Of a DNA stretch of 64,000 nucleotides, positions 46,947 through 57,796 are shown one piece after another. Source of the DNA: Paraburkholderia solisilvae (GTDB taxonomy: Bacteria > Pseudomonadota > Gammaproteobacteria > Burkholderiales > Burkholderiaceae). The stretch spans positions 62,001-126,000 of the forward strand of contig NZ_CADIKF010000004.1 in assembly GCF_902859875.1 (NCBI RefSeq). The letters run 5' to 3'. The first letter of the stretch is position 1, and every line of letters begins with the position of its first letter. The position numbers and the translations under genes are program-made. Below the pieces are notes generated by a model. It was not told the DNA's origin, did no database searches, and saw only the letters and a list, made by a program, of their open reading frames with translations.

Positions 46947-49900
46947 TTACCACTGGTACGACGCGCCCGCACCGACGGTCGTGCCGTTGCCAGGAGCCAT
47001 ACCCGCGCCAATCTTCACCTTCAGGTTCTGAGTGATGCGAGCCGAAGCGCCGAGCGCCATCGCCTGATAACCCTTGTAGTTGCCGGTGCCGACACCGACC
47101 GCGATCGTCTTGCCTTGATCGACGTCCGGAATCATCGTCAGCGCGGTTGCCGCGGCGATACCGCCGTATGCATTCTTCGCGACGCTGTTCACCTGCGACT
47201 GCATCGAGTTGATGCGCTGGTCCGTGTAGTCCTTCGACGACATACCTTGCGGCAGATCGCCCACACGCGCATCGGTGTAGCTGTTCGCGTCGGCGACCGC
47301 GTCGTTCAACTGACCGACGTTCACCGCATCGCTCGTTGCCGTGCCCGCTGCGACGTTGGTGATCTTCTTTCCACCCGCATCGTTGTTCCAGCTACCGCCA
47401 CCGCTGATGTTGGTGATCTGACCTTCGACGACCGTCACGCGTTTGTCGATGTTCGTCACCTGACCTTGCAGCGCCGACAACTGACCGAAGTTCACCGCGT
47501 CGTACTGACCCTTGCCGTTCGCGACATTGGTCAGCACCACCGGGGCGCCCGCGCCGCCGGCAACACCGCCCAGCGTGATGCGGTCATGTGCCGACGTGTC
47601 GTACATCACAGCATCGCCGATATGGTCGAAGTTGTAGTTGATGTCGTCGATGCGTTTGTTCGTGGCGAACAACTGCGAACCGTTGACCGCATCGGTGCTC
47701 GTCGCCGACAACGCACCCGCCGCGACGTTATGCAGCGCCACCGGAGCCGTTGCATCCTTGCCGCCGAACGTCACCGAGTCCTTCGTCGCGCTGTCGTACA
47801 CCACGGCGAGCGACTTGCCCGTCGTGCCGTCGATCACACCGCCGTCGATCAGCGTGTTCCTGATGTTGGTGATGTCACCGGTGTTCTGCGTGACACGACC
47901 GTCAAGGTTGCTGATTGCGTCGCCGACCGTGTGAACGCTCGTCGAGCCTTCGTTCAGCGAGTACGTCGGAGCCGAGACCGTACCGTCTGCGTTCACCGTC
48001 GAACCGCCGCCCAGCGCGCTCGCCGTGCTGCTGGCCACGTTGTACAGCTGCGAACCGTTGATCGCTTCCTTGCTCGCCGCGTTCACCGCACCGGCCTTCA
48101 CGTTGGCGATCGTCGTACCGTCCGCACCGCCGAGCGAAATCTTGCTCTTCGATGCATCGTCATACGAGACGAATGCGTTGGTGACATTGCCCGACGTGTC
48201 GATGTTCAGACCCGCCGACTTCAGCTGCGCGACGTTCACGGCATCCTTGTCGCCCACACCAGCGTTCACGTTCGACAGGATCGTGCCGTTGGCGCCGTTG
48301 AACGTTACGCGGTCATGCGCCGACGTGTCGTACTTGATGCCATCGACCGAACCGGTTGCCGCCTTCGCATCGACTGCAGCGAGTGCGGAACCGACGTCGC
48401 CATACGTGCTGCCTGCGACGTTGTAGCTCGGCTTCACGATCCTGCCGTTCGCATCCACCGTCGAACCGCCGCCCAGCGCTGCCGCCGTGCTGCTTGCCGT
48501 GTTGTACAGCTGCGAACCGTTGATCGCGTCCGTGCTGGCTGCGCCCACTGCGCCCGCCTTCACGTTCGTGATCGTCGTGCCTGCCGCACCACCGGCCAGC
48601 GTCACCTTGTCATGCGCTGACGTGTCGTACTTCACCGCATCCGCGAGCGCACCGTTGATGTTGGTGACCTGCGTGTTCAGCGTGGTGATGTCGCCGGTGT
48701 TCTTCGCGACATTCTGGTTCGTCGCATAGAGCTGCGAGCCGTTGACCGCGTCCATGCTGGTGGCGCTCAGTGCGCCCGCCTTCACGTTCGCGATGGTCGT
48801 GCCGGCCGTGCCGCCCGCCAGCGTAATCGAGCCCTTCGTCGCGTCATCGTATGCGACGAACGAGTTCGTCACATTGCCCGACGTATCGACATTCAGACCC
48901 GCCGCCTTCAGCTGTGCGAGGTTCACCGCATCCATGTCGGCCGTACCGGCCTTCACGTTCGACAGCGTCGTGCCGCTTGAACCGCTGAACGTCACCTTGT
49001 CGTGCGCCGACGTGTCGTACTTCACGCCGTCGACCGAACCGGTCGCAGCCTTCGCGTCGACCGCGGCGAGCGCCGAACCGACGTCGCTATAGGTGCTGCC
49101 TGCGACGTCGTAGCTCGGCTTGTTCACCGAACCATCCGCGTTCACGCCGGCGCCGCCGCCGAGCGCAGTCGTCACGCCCTTCAGCTGCGAGACGTTCACT
49201 GCGTCGGTGTCTTGCGTACCCGCCGCCACGTTGATGATCTGACGACGCAGGAGGCTCGTGCCCATGCCCGGCACCGCCGATGCACCGACCGACACCGTGT
49301 TCGCACGATTGTCGTCCGAGCTGTTCGCGCCCAGCACCACGCTGCCTTCGGTACCCGTGATAATGTTGCTGCCGATCGCGACGGTGTTCTTGCCACCGAC
49401 CGACACGTTGCTGCCGATCGCCACCGAGTTGTCCGAACCGGTGTTCACTTCCGTGCCGTTGCTGCCGATGGCCACCGAGTTGATCGAAGCTGCCGACACC
49501 GTCGAACCGATACCGACCGCGGAATCCGCGCCGATCGCGATGTTCTGGCCGACCGCCACGCCATTGCTGCCCAACACGCTGACGTTCTGGCCCGCTGCCA
49601 CTGCGTTGTCCGCATTGGCATGCGCGTTCAGACCCATCGCGATGCCGTTCTTGCCGAGCGCGTCGGTCGCGGTCGACAGCGTGGTCGGACCGGACACGAT
49701 CAGCTGGTCCGGCGTCTTGCTCGAGGTTGCACCGAGCATCATCGTCGACGCGCCGAGCATGCCGTTGCTCTTCACACCGGTATTCGTGATTGCCGCACCG
49801 ATCGCCGTGTTCATCTGGCCCACAGTCACCGCGTCGCTGATGCTCGTACCGTCAGCCAGGTTCACGATACGGCGCTTGCTGGTCGTCGAACCGACCGCGA

Positions 49901-52900
49901 ACGTGTTCGCTTGCGAAGTCGACGAACCGTAGCCGATCGCGACCGAGTTCTGCGCCATCGCACGGGCATTCGCGCCGATGGCGAGGGCGCCGTCGCCCAT
50001 CGCCTGCGCAAAGCCGCCGATTGCGACCGCGTCGGCGCCTGCTGCCGTCGCGTCCAGTGCGTTCGTGTCGCCGAACTTGATGTACTTCAGCTTCGGCGCG
50101 ATTTCGTTCATCGACGACGACATGTCGGTGATACGCGTGTCGAGCGCGGTAACCGCACCGTCGACGCCGTCGACCGTCTTGCCGCCCACCGAGTACTCAG
50201 GCATCGAGATGCTGCCGTCCGGGTTGACCGTCGAACCGCCGCCGAGCGCCTTCGTTTCGCTGGAAGCGAGCGTGTACAACTGCGAGCCGTTGATCGCGTC
50301 CGTGCTGGTGGCGCTGACCGCACCGGCCTTCACATTGGTGATCGTCGTGCCTGCGCTGCCGCCGGCCAGCGTGACCTTGCCCTTCGTCGCGTCGTCGTAT
50401 GCGACAAACGAGTTCGTCACATTGCCCGACGTGTCGACATTCAGGCCAGCCGCCTTCAGCTGTGCCATGTTGACTGCATCGGTATCCGCCTGGCCTGCCG
50501 ACACACCGTTCAACTGACGCGCGCCCGCGGTGCCGGTGAAGTCCACCTTCGTGCCGTCGGTTGCCTTCGCCACGGTGATCGTCTTCGTCGCCGCGTCCTG
50601 CTGGACCAGACCGATCTTGCCGTTGTTGATGTTGTTCGTCAGGTTCGTGATCGACGTCGTGTTGCCCGTCGTCGCCGTGTCGATCGCGGCCAGTGCCGAA
50701 CCGACGTCGCTCTTCGTCTGGCCCTGGACCGTGTACGTCGGCGCCTTGATCGTGCCGTCGGTGTTCACCGCTGCGCCGCCGCCCAGTGCGCTCGCGACGC
50801 TGTTCGCTTCGCCGTACAGTTGCGAACCGTTGATTGCGTCCGTGCTGGCTGCGCCGATTGCACCGGCCTTCACGTTCGTGATGGTCGTGCCGTTCGTGCC
50901 GCCGGCCAGCGTCACCTTGCCCTTCGTCGCATCGTCATACGCGACGAACGAGTTCGTCACGTTGCCCGATGTGTCGACGTTCAGACCGGCTGCCTTCAAC
51001 TGCGCGAGGTTCACCGCGTCCATGTCGGCCGTGCCGGCCGTCACGTTCGACAGCTTCGTGCCGTTCGTGCCGTTGAACGTCACCTTGTCGTGGGCCGAGG
51101 TATCGTACTTCACGCCGTCGACCGAGCCCGATGCAGCCTTCGCATCAACCGCGGCCAGCGCCGAACCGACATCCGTATAGGTGCCGCCTGCCACGTCGTA
51201 GCTCGGCTTCGCGATCCGGCCGTTCGCATCCACCGACGAACCGCCTCCCAGCGCTGCTGCCGTGCTGCTTGCCGTGTTGTACAGTTGCGAGCCGTTGATC
51301 GCGTCCGTGCTGGTCGAGCTGACACCACCCGCCTTCACGTTCGTGATCGTCGTGCCGGCTGCACCACCGGCCAGCGTGACCTTGCCCTTCGTTGCATCGT
51401 CATATGCGACGAACGAGTTCGTCACCGTGCCCGATGTGTCGACGTTCAGGCCGGCTGCCTTCAATTGCGCGAGGTTCACTGCGTCCATGTCAGCCGCACC
51501 GGCCTTCACGTTCGAAATGGTCGTGCCGTTCGCGCCGCCTGCCAGCGTGACCTTGTCATGCGCCGACGTGTCGTACTTCACCGCATCCGCAAGCTCACCG
51601 TTGATGTTCGTGACCTGCGTGTTCAGCGTGGTGATGTCGCCCGTGTTCTTCGCGACGTCCTGGTTCGTGGCGTACAGTTGCGCGCCGTTCACCGCGTCCG
51701 TGCTGGTCGCGTTCAGTGCACCGGCCTTCACGTTAGTGATGGTCGTACCCGCGCTGCCGCCAGCCAGCGTAACCTTGCCCTTCGTCGCGTCGTCATAAGC
51801 GACGAACGAGTTCGTCACATTGCCCGATGTATCGACGTTCAGGCCTGCTGCCTTCAGCTGTGCGAGGTTCACCGCGTCCATGTCGGCTGTGCCGGCCGTC
51901 ACGTTCGACAGCTTCGTGCCGTTCGTGCCGTTGAACGTCACCTTGTCGTGTGCCGACGTGTCGTACTTCACGCCGTCGACCGAGCCCGATGCAGCCTTCG
52001 CGTCGACCGCGGCCAGCGCCGAACCGACGTCCGTGTAGGTGCCGCCTGCCACGTCGTAGCTCGGCTTCACGATCCGGCCGTTCGCATCCACCGACGAACC
52101 GCCGCCCAACGCTGCCGCCGTGCTGCCCGCCGTGTTGTACAGCTGCGAACCGTTGATCGCGTCCGTGCTGGCTGCGCCCACTGCGCCCGCCTTCACGTTC
52201 GTGATCGTCGTGCCGGTCGCACCACCGGCCAGCGTCACCTTGTCATGCGCCGACGTGTCGTATTTCACTGCATCCGCAAGCTCACCATTGATGTTCGTGA
52301 CCTGCGTGTTCAGCGTGGTGATGTCGCCCGTGTTCTTCGCGACGTCCTGGTTCGTGGCGTACAGTTGCGCGCCGTTTACCGCGTCCGTGCTGGTCGCGTT
52401 CAGTGCACCGGCCTTCACGTTAGTGATGGTCGTGCCTGCGCTGCCGCCGGCCAGCGTGACCTTGCCCTTCGTCGCGTCATCGTATGCGACGAACGAGTTC
52501 GTCACATTGCCCGACGTGTCGACGTTCAGACCCGCGGCCTTCAGCTGTGCAAGGTTCACCGCGTCCAGATCCGCCGTACCGGCTTTCACGTTCGAAATGG
52601 TCGTGCCGTTCGTGCCGCCGGCCAGCGTCACCTTGCCCTTCGTCGCATCGTCATACGCGACGAACGAGTTCGTCACGTTGCCCGATGTGTCGACGTTCAG
52701 ACCGGCCGCCTTCAGTTGTGCGAGGTTCACCGCGTCCATATCGGCCGTGCCGGCCGTCACGTTCGACAGCTTCGTGCCGTTCGTGCCGTTGAACGTCACC
52801 TTGTCGTGTGCCGACGTGTCGTACTTGACCGCATCCGCGAGTTGACCGTTGATGTTCGTGATCTGCGTGTTCAGCGAGCTCACATTCTGATTCGTGGCGT

Positions 52901-55421
52901 ACAGTTGCGCGCCGTTCACCGCGTCCGTGCTGGTGGCGCTCAGCGCACCGGCCTTCACGTTCGTGATAGTCGTACCCGCGCTGCCGCCAGCCAGCGTCAC
53001 CTTGCCCTTGGTCGCATCGTCGTATGCGACGAACGAGTTCGTCACCGTGCCCGACGTGTCGACATTCAGCCCCGCTGCCTTCAATTGCGCGAGGTTCACG
53101 GCGTCCGTGTCGGCCGCGCCGGCCTTCACGTTCGACAACGTCGTGCCGCTTGCACCGTTGAACGTCACCTTGTCATGGGCCGACGTGTCGTACTTCACTG
53201 CATCGACCGAGCCCGCACCGGCCTTGGTGTCGACCGCAGCCAGCGCCGCGCCGACATCCGTATAGGTGCCGCCTGCCACGTTGTAATTGGGCTTCTTGAT
53301 GGTGCCGTCCGCGTTCACGCCCGCACCGCCGCCGAGCGTAGCCGTCACGCCCTTGAGCTGCGACACGTTCACTGCGTCGGTGTCTTGCGTACCCGCTGCC
53401 ACGTTGATGATCTGGCGACGCACCATCGACGTGCCCATGCCCGGCACTGCCGACGAGCCGACCGACACCGTGTTCGCACGGTTGTCGTCCGAGCTGTTTG
53501 CGCCCAGCACCACGCTGTTCGCGGTACCGACGACGATGTTCGAGCCGAGGCCGACCGAATTCTGGCCGCCGACCGACACGCCGCTACCGATCGCGACAGC
53601 ATTCGCCGCATTGGTGTTGACTTCCGTGCCGTTGCTACCGATCGCAACCGAGTTCTCCGATGCGACCGAGGTAGCCACACCAATCGCGACCGCCGAATCC
53701 GCGCCGACCGCGATGTTCTGGCCGACCGCCACGCCGTTCGCGCCGAGCACGCTGACGTTCTGGCCGGCTGCCACCGCGTTGTCCGCGTTGGCGTGCGAGT
53801 TCAGACCGATGGCGATGCCGTTCTTGCCGATGGCGTCGGTCGGGGTCGACAACGTGGTCGGGCCCGAGACGATCAACTGGTCCGGCGTCTTGCTGGACTG
53901 GCTTGCGCCGAGCATCATCGTCGACGCGCCGAGCAGGCCATTGTTCTTCACGCCGGAATTGACGAGGGCTGCGCCGATCGCCGTGTTCATCTGGCCGAGC
54001 GTGACGGCGTCGCTGACGCCGGTTGCGTCCGCAACGTTGACGATGCGGCGTTTTGCCGTGCTGGAGCCTACCGCGAAGGTGTTGGCTTGCGTCGTCGATG
54101 AACCGTAGCCGATGGCGACGGAGTTCGTCCCCATCGCGCGGGATTGCGCGCCGATCGCGAGCGTGTTGTCGCCGATTGCCTGAGCAAAGCCGCCGATTGC
54201 GACGGCGTCCTGGCCGGAAGCGGTTGCGTCGAGCGCGTTGGTTTGACCGAACTTGACGTACTTCAACTTGTCGGAAATTGCGTTGGCCGCCGACGACATG
54301 TCGGTGATGCGCGTGTCGAGCGCGCTGACCGCGCCGTCGACGCCGTCAACGGTGTTGCCGCCAACCTTGTACTCGGGCTTCGAAATGGCGCCGTCCGCGT
54401 TGACTGCGGAACCACCGCCCAGTGCTTGCGCTGTGCTGCTTGCGACGTTGTACAACTGCGAGCCGTTGATTGCGTCCGTGCTGGACGAGCTGACGGCGCC
54501 TGCCTTCAGGTTGGTGATTGACGTGCCGGCCGTGCCGCCTGCAAGCGTGATCGTGCCCTTCGTTGCATCGTCGTAAGCGACGAACGAGTTCGACACGTTG
54601 CCCGAGGTGTCGACATTCAGCCCTGCTGCCTTCAGTTGTGCGAGGTTCACCGCATCCATGTCGGCCGCACCGGCCTTCACGTTTGACAGCGTAGTGCCGC
54701 CCGCACCACTAAGCGTTACGCCAGTATGGGTTGACGAATCGTACTTGACGCCATCTGCCGAACCGGTCCCCGCCTTCGCGTCCACTGCAGCCAGTGCCGA
54801 GCCGACATCGCTATACGTGCTGCCTGCGACGTTGTAGGTCGGTGTCTTGACCGTGCCGTCCGTATTCACTGTCGAACCGCCGCCCAGCGCCGTTGCGACG
54901 CTGCCCGCTACCCCGTACAACTGCGAGCCGTTGATCGCGTCTTTACTAGACGTCGTGACATCCCCATTCGCAAGGTGGCTGATCTTCTGCTGTTGCATGT
55001 CGACGCCGCCCCAGAACGTCGCCGTCTTCCAGACGTCCATATAGCCGCCAACCGCAATGGAATCCTCGGTGCCGGATGTTTTGCCCGAGGAATACATCAC
55101 AATATTTGTGCCCGGATTGCCAACGCCGCTCGCGCCGGTCCCCGCACTGGGATGACACTTCGCCTCGTTAATGACACCCCATGTGCCATTGTTGTCGTCG
55201 GCATCATCCTCGCAAGTGGTCCCTCCCACCGCCTGTTTTGTGATTGCTACTACCGCCTCTGCCTGAGCAGCGTAAAGGCCACTACCAATCACCAAAAGCG
55301 TGGCCGCAATCCGAATCGAGCTGCGCGCAGACGACTTCTTACCCCGTCCCTTCGCATTCTCCTGCACCGCCATCCACGTCCCAGTGGATTCATTCCAGAC
55401 TGACCGATAAGTCTTATTCAT
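46947..55421 (-). CDS. Giant trimeric autotransporter adhesin (YadA/BpaA-like)
   Basis: This protein of about 2824 aa is a type Vc secreted, surface-anchored trimer. Residues 1-56 are an extended signal peptide (M-N-K-T-Y-R-S-V-W-N start, cleavage after A-Q-A-E-A). Cysteines C70 and C89 follow, and I see no others. Two head regions with YadA-type S-V-A-I-G repeats lie near 385-695 and 1775-2090. They are separated by stalk modules repeating D-A-V-N-L-A-Q-L-K-A-A-G-L-N-V and T-N-V-K-A-G. The last 85 or so residues are the YadA membrane anchor ending in Trp. Near-identical DNA blocks recur in the stalk, so the length may vary. AGGA precedes the ATG at 55421. Confidence 0.95.
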   Translation of the reverse strand: MNKTYRSVWNESTGTWMAVQENAKGRGKKSSARSSIRIAATLLVIGSGLYAAQAEAVVAITKQAVGGTTCEDDADDNNGTWGVINEAKCHPSAGTGASGVGNPGTNIVMYSSGKTSGTEDSIAVGGYMDVWKTATFWGGVDMQQQKISHLANGDVTTSSKDAINGSQLYGVAGSVATALGGGSTVNTDGTVKTPTYNVAGSTYSDVGSALAAVDAKAGTGSADGVKYDSSTHTGVTLSGAGGTTLSNVKAGAADMDAVNLAQLKAAGLNVDTSGNVSNSFVAYDDATKGTITLAGGTAGTSITNLKAGAVSSSSTDAINGSQLYNVASSTAQALGGGSAVNADGAISKPEYKVGGNTVDGVDGAVSALDTRITDMSSAANAISDKLKYVKFGQTNALDATASGQDAVAIGGFAQAIGDNTLAIGAQSRAMGTNSVAIGYGSSTTQANTFAVGSSTAKRRIVNVADATGVSDAVTLGQMNTAIGAALVNSGVKNNGLLGASTMMLGASQSSKTPDQLIVSGPTTLSTPTDAIGKNGIAIGLNSHANADNAVAAGQNVSVLGANGVAVGQNIAVGADSAVAIGVATSVASENSVAIGSNGTEVNTNAANAVAIGSGVSVGGQNSVGLGSNIVVGTANSVVLGANSSDDNRANTVSVGSSAVPGMGTSMVRRQIINVAAGTQDTDAVNVSQLKGVTATLGGGAGVNADGTIKKPNYNVAGGTYTDVGAALAAVDTKAGAGSVDAVKYDTSAHDKVTFNGASGTTLSNVKAGAADTDAVNLAQLKAAGLNVDTSGTVTNSFVAYDDATKGKVTLAGGSAGTTITNVKAGALSATSTDAVNGAQLYATNQNVSSLNTQITNINGQLADAVKYDTSAHDKVTFNGTNGTKLSNVTAGTADMDAVNLAQLKAAGLNVDTSGNVTNSFVAYDDATKGKVTLAGGTNGTTISNVKAGTADLDAVNLAQLKAAGLNVDTSGNVTNSFVAYDDATKGKVTLAGGSAGTTITNVKAGALNATSTDAVNGAQLYATNQDVAKNTGDITTLNTQVTNINGELADAVKYDTSAHDKVTLAGGATGTTITNVKAGAVGAASTDAINGSQLYNTAGSTAAALGGGSSVDANGRIVKPSYDVAGGTYTDVGSALAAVDAKAASGSVDGVKYDTSAHDKVTFNGTNGTKLSNVTAGTADMDAVNLAQLKAAGLNVDTSGNVTNSFVAYDDATKGKVTLAGGSAGTTITNVKAGALNATSTDAVNGAQLYATNQDVAKNTGDITTLNTQVTNINGELADAVKYDTSAHDKVTLAGGANGTTISNVKAGAADMDAVNLAQLKAAGLNVDTSGTVTNSFVAYDDATKGKVTLAGGAAGTTITNVKAGGVSSTSTDAINGSQLYNTASSTAAALGGGSSVDANGRIAKPSYDVAGGTYTDVGSALAAVDAKAASGSVDGVKYDTSAHDKVTFNGTNGTKLSNVTAGTADMDAVNLAQLKAAGLNVDTSGNVTNSFVAYDDATKGKVTLAGGTNGTTITNVKAGAIGAASTDAINGSQLYGEANSVASALGGGAAVNTDGTIKAPTYTVQGQTKSDVGSALAAIDTATTGNTTSITNLTNNINNGKIGLVQQDAATKTITVAKATDGTKVDFTGTAGARQLNGVSAGQADTDAVNMAQLKAAGLNVDTSGNVTNSFVAYDDATKGKVTLAGGSAGTTITNVKAGAVSATSTDAINGSQLYTLASSETKALGGGSTVNPDGSISMPEYSVGGKTVDGVDGAVTALDTRITDMSSSMNEIAPKLKYIKFGDTNALDATAAGADAVAIGGFAQAMGDGALAIGANARAMAQNSVAIGYGSSTSQANTFAVGSTTSKRRIVNLADGTSISDAVTVGQMNTAIGAAITNTGVKSNGMLGASTMMLGATSSKTPDQLIVSGPTTLSTATDALGKNGIAMGLNAHANADNAVAAGQNVSVLGSNGVAVGQNIAIGADSAVGIGSTVSAASINSVAIGSNGTEVNTGSDNSVAIGSNVSVGGKNTVAIGSNIITGTEGSVVLGANSSDDNRANTVSVGASAVPGMGTSLLRRQIINVAAGTQDTDAVNVSQLKGVTTALGGGAGVNADGSVNKPSYDVAGSTYSDVGSALAAVDAKAATGSVDGVKYDTSAHDKVTFSGSSGTTLSNVKAGTADMDAVNLAQLKAAGLNVDTSGNVTNSFVAYDDATKGSITLAGGTAGTTIANVKAGALSATSMDAVNGSQLYATNQNVAKNTGDITTLNTQVTNINGALADAVKYDTSAHDKVTLAGGAAGTTITNVKAGAVGAASTDAINGSQLYNTASSTAAALGGGSTVDANGRIVKPSYNVAGSTYGDVGSALAAVDAKAATGSVDGIKYDTSAHDRVTFNGANGTILSNVNAGVGDKDAVNVAQLKSAGLNIDTSGNVTNAFVSYDDASKSKISLGGADGTTIANVKAGAVNAASKEAINGSQLYNVASSTASALGGGSTVNADGTVSAPTYSLNEGSTSVHTVGDAISNLDGRVTQNTGDITNIRNTLIDGGVIDGTTGKSLAVVYDSATKDSVTFGGKDATAPVALHNVAAGALSATSTDAVNGSQLFATNKRIDDINYNFDHIGDAVMYDTSAHDRITLGGVAGGAGAPVVLTNVANGKGQYDAVNFGQLSALQGQVTNIDKRVTVVEGQITNISGGGSWNNDAGGKKITNVAAGTATSDAVNVGQLNDAVADANSYTDARVGDLPQGMSSKDYTDQRINSMQSQVNSVAKNAYGGIAAATALTMIPDVDQGKTIAVGVGTGNYKGYQAMALGASARITQNLKVKIGAGMAPGNGTTVGAGASYQW

Positions 55422-56061
55422 CACGTAATCCTAAAAATACCGAAATGATTCAAACGCCAGAACCCGAGCGATAAGCGCACGAAAAACAGGCGCAAAAACA
55501 TCCCGCGGCGCTTCAACGGCGCCGTTTGATCAATGAAAAAATGGACACTTCAGACCGGCCTCGGGACACGAGAAATCGTGAACCGCTATCGCGTGTCGAT
55601 CGGCCGAAGCCGGAGGTGGGGCAGGAGAAATTCGGTATGCAGAGAATCCGCCCAGCCCATCCACCGCGAGGTGAACTTTATGGGGCACGGTCTTAGGCGA
55701 GAATCGGATTACTCCGAATAGGGCGTGACGGGCTTTAAAACAACATGCGAACGGATATGAAAGACTCAGAAAGCAAAACGAAGGAATGTGTGAAAGTTCG
55801 AATTTTTGGACAAAATTCGTCATCGCTCAGAACGCCGCGATTGACCGGTCAAAGCGCGAGCAATCGCGTCAACCGCGAGTCAATATTTCGAGAGAATTAG
55901 CGTGCGCAAACGCGCTGATGGCGGGCGGCGCAGCGAACGCACCACCCGATGGATGAGAGAGAACGGAGGGGACTGAAACGAGCGGCGGACCTGCTTTGAG
56001 GACAGCCGCGAAAGCAAAAAACTATTGGGGAATGGCAAACACCTTGGTGATCAATTCAATA
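55422..56061. other. Long upstream region of the giant adhesin gene
   Basis: This 640-bp region has no supported gene. It is less GC-rich than its neighbours in places (55720-55830, 55860-55900). Small open frames on either strand (for example 55530-55823) lack family resemblance or good ribosome binding sites. The region probably holds the adhesin promoter and regulatory sites, but I could not place a -35/-10 pair with confidence. Confidence 0.5.
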
Positions 56062-56478
56062 TCAAAACGGCTTGATCACCACCAACGCCACCGCTGCCAG
56101 CATCCCCAGCACCGGCAGTTCGTTGAACATCCGATACCACTTATGCGAGCGCCGGTTTTCACCACGCTCGAACGTCCTCAGCAGTAAGCCGCAGTACACG
56201 TGATACAACACAAGCAGAACCACCACGCCGACCTTCGCGTGAATCCATCCCTGCCCGCGTCCGATGCCCACTGCGAGCCACAGCCACAACCCGCAAGCCA
56301 GCGCCGGCACCGCAATAAACGACATAAACCTGAACAGCTTGCGCGCCATGATCAGCAACCGTGCGACCGCGGCCGGTTCCGTTTCCATCGCCAGATTCAC
56401 AAAGATCCGCGGCAAATAAAAAAGCCCGGCAAACCAGGCTGCGATCAATACGATGTGAAACGTTTTGATCCAGAGCAT
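56062..56478 (-). CDS. hemJ: HemJ-like / CopD-family membrane protein
   Basis: This 138-aa protein has four hydrophobic segments (about 4-26, 48-70, 78-98 and 118-136). Its N-terminus L-W-I-K-T-F-H-I-V-L-I-A-A-W-F-A-G-L-F-Y and the H-A-K-V-G-V-V segment match HemJ, the protoporphyrinogen IX oxidase of many bacteria, whose conserved His and Lys lie there. CopD-like annotation of the same family is common. I start at 56478; the 27-residue longer frame overlaps the end of proA territory without a ribosome binding site. Confidence 0.82.
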   Translation of the reverse strand: MLWIKTFHIVLIAAWFAGLFYLPRIFVNLAMETEPAAVARLLIMARKLFRFMSFIAVPALACGLWLWLAVGIGRGQGWIHAKVGVVVLLVLYHVYCGLLLRTFERGENRRSHKWYRMFNELPVLGMLAAVALVVIKPF

Positions 56479-56524
56479 CGATGAAGTCCCTGTTCTTCGT
56501 TCGAATATGAGCGCGAGTCGAAAG

Positions 56525-57796
56525 TTACTGACGTCCCTCGCCGTGCCCCAGCACGACATACTTAAGCGACGTCAGCCCTTCGAGTCCCACCGGCCCGCGC
56601 GCATGCAGCTTGTCGTTCGAAATGCCGATCTCGGCACCCAGGCCGAACTCGAAGCCGTCCGCAAAACGCGTCGACGCATTGACCATCACGCTCGCCGAGT
56701 CCACTTCGCGAAGGAACCGCATCGCGCGGTCGTGATCTTCGGTGACGATCGCATCGGTATGCGCCGAGCCGTACGTATTGATGTGCTCAATCGCTTCATC
56801 GATGCCGTCGACCATTTTCACCGCCAGCACCGGCGCGAGATATTCGGTACGCCAATCTTCCTCAGTCGCATCGACGAGCGGCCCGACGCCCGCGCCTTCG
56901 AGCACCGCGCGCGCCGCCGCATCGACGCGCAATTCCACCTCTTTCTCGCGATAGAGCTTGCCGAGCTTCGGCAGCACCTGCGCTGCGATGCCGCGCGCCA
57001 CCAGCAGCGTCTCCATCGTATTGCACGTGCCGTAGCGATGCGTCTTTGCGTTATCGCAAACGTTCATCGCCTTCGCAAGATCCGCGCGGTCATCCACATA
57101 CACATGGCAAATGCCGTCGAGATGCTTGATCATCGGCACGCGCGCTTCTTCCATCAGCCGCGCGATCAGGCTCTTGCCGCCGCGCGGCACGATCACGTCG
57201 ACGTATTCGGTCATCGTGATCAGCTTGCCGACCGCTGCGCGATCCGGCGTTTCGACCACTTGCACCGCATCCTGCGGCAAGCCCGCCGCATCAAGCCCCT
57301 CGCCGATCAGCTTCGCGAGCGCCGTATTGCACTCGAGCGCTTCCGAGCCGCCGCGCAAAATCGTCGCATTGCCCGACTTCAAACACAGCGCGGCCGCGTC
57401 GATCGTCACATTCGGCCGCGACTCATAAATGATGCCGATCACACCGAGCGGCACGCGCATCTGCCCGACCTGAATCCCGCTCGGCCGGTACTTCAGATTG
57501 CTGATCTCACCGATCGGATCCGGCAGCGCGGCGACCTGCCGCAAGCCTTCGACCATCGTCTTCAACGCCTTGTCCGATAGTGTCAACCGATCGACGAACG
57601 CGGCATCCAGACCTTTCTCGCGAGCCCGTGCGACGTCGCGCGCATTCGCTTCCTTCAACTGCGCGGCGTCGCGCTCGATCGCGCGCGCAACCGCGTCGAG
57701 CGCGGCATTCTTCGCCGCCGTCGACGCCCGCGCCATCGCGCGCGAAGCGCGGCGCGCGCGGCGGCCGAGGTCGGTCATGTACTGGTCGATATCCAT
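56525..57796 (-). CDS. proA: Gamma-glutamyl phosphate reductase
   Basis: This 423-aa NADPH-dependent reductase makes glutamate-5-semialdehyde for proline synthesis. It has an aldehyde-dehydrogenase fold with the catalytic C258 in [10 protein letters not shown]. The family patterns I-Y-E-S-R-P-N-V-T and V-P-R-G-G-K-S-L-I are present. The start at M-D-I-D-Q-Y-M was chosen for family length. holA lies upstream on the same strand across 208 bp, and the hemJ-like gene downstream across 46 bp. Confidence 0.96.
   Translation of the reverse strand: MDIDQYMTDLGRRARRASRAMARASTAAKNAALDAVARAIERDAAQLKEANARDVARAREKGLDAAFVDRLTLSDKALKTMVEGLRQVAALPDPIGEISNLKYRPSGIQVGQMRVPLGVIGIIYESRPNVTIDAAALCLKSGNATILRGGSEALECNTALAKLIGEGLDAAGLPQDAVQVVETPDRAAVGKLITMTEYVDVIVPRGGKSLIARLMEEARVPMIKHLDGICHVYVDDRADLAKAMNVCDNAKTHRYGTCNTMETLLVARGIAAQVLPKLGKLYREKEVELRVDAAARAVLEGAGVGPLVDATEEDWRTEYLAPVLAVKMVDGIDEAIEHINTYGSAHTDAIVTEDHDRAMRFLREVDSASVMVNASTRFADGFEFGLGAEIGISNDKLHARGPVGLEGLTSLKYVVLGHGEGRQ

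Noticed and set aside
49002..54101. A 1699-codon open frame on the plus strand, antisense to the adhesin gene
   Set aside because: Its translation is a His/Arg/Val-rich repeat that mirrors the repeat structure of the adhesin on the other strand. High GC and regular codon use leave the opposite frame open. It has no recognisable domain, and the sense product has a clear signal peptide, heads and anchor.
47000..54900. Possible CRISPR array or satellite, suggested by recurrent short matches
   Set aside because: The repeats are in-frame coding repeats of the adhesin stalk and heads, of variable spacing, with no uniform spacers or cas genes.
55530..55823. A 97-codon minus-strand frame (and a 62-codon plus-strand frame) upstream of the giant adhesin
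   Set aside because: No family resemblance and no convincing ribosome binding site. The opposite strand is equally open here. It is more likely a regulatory region.
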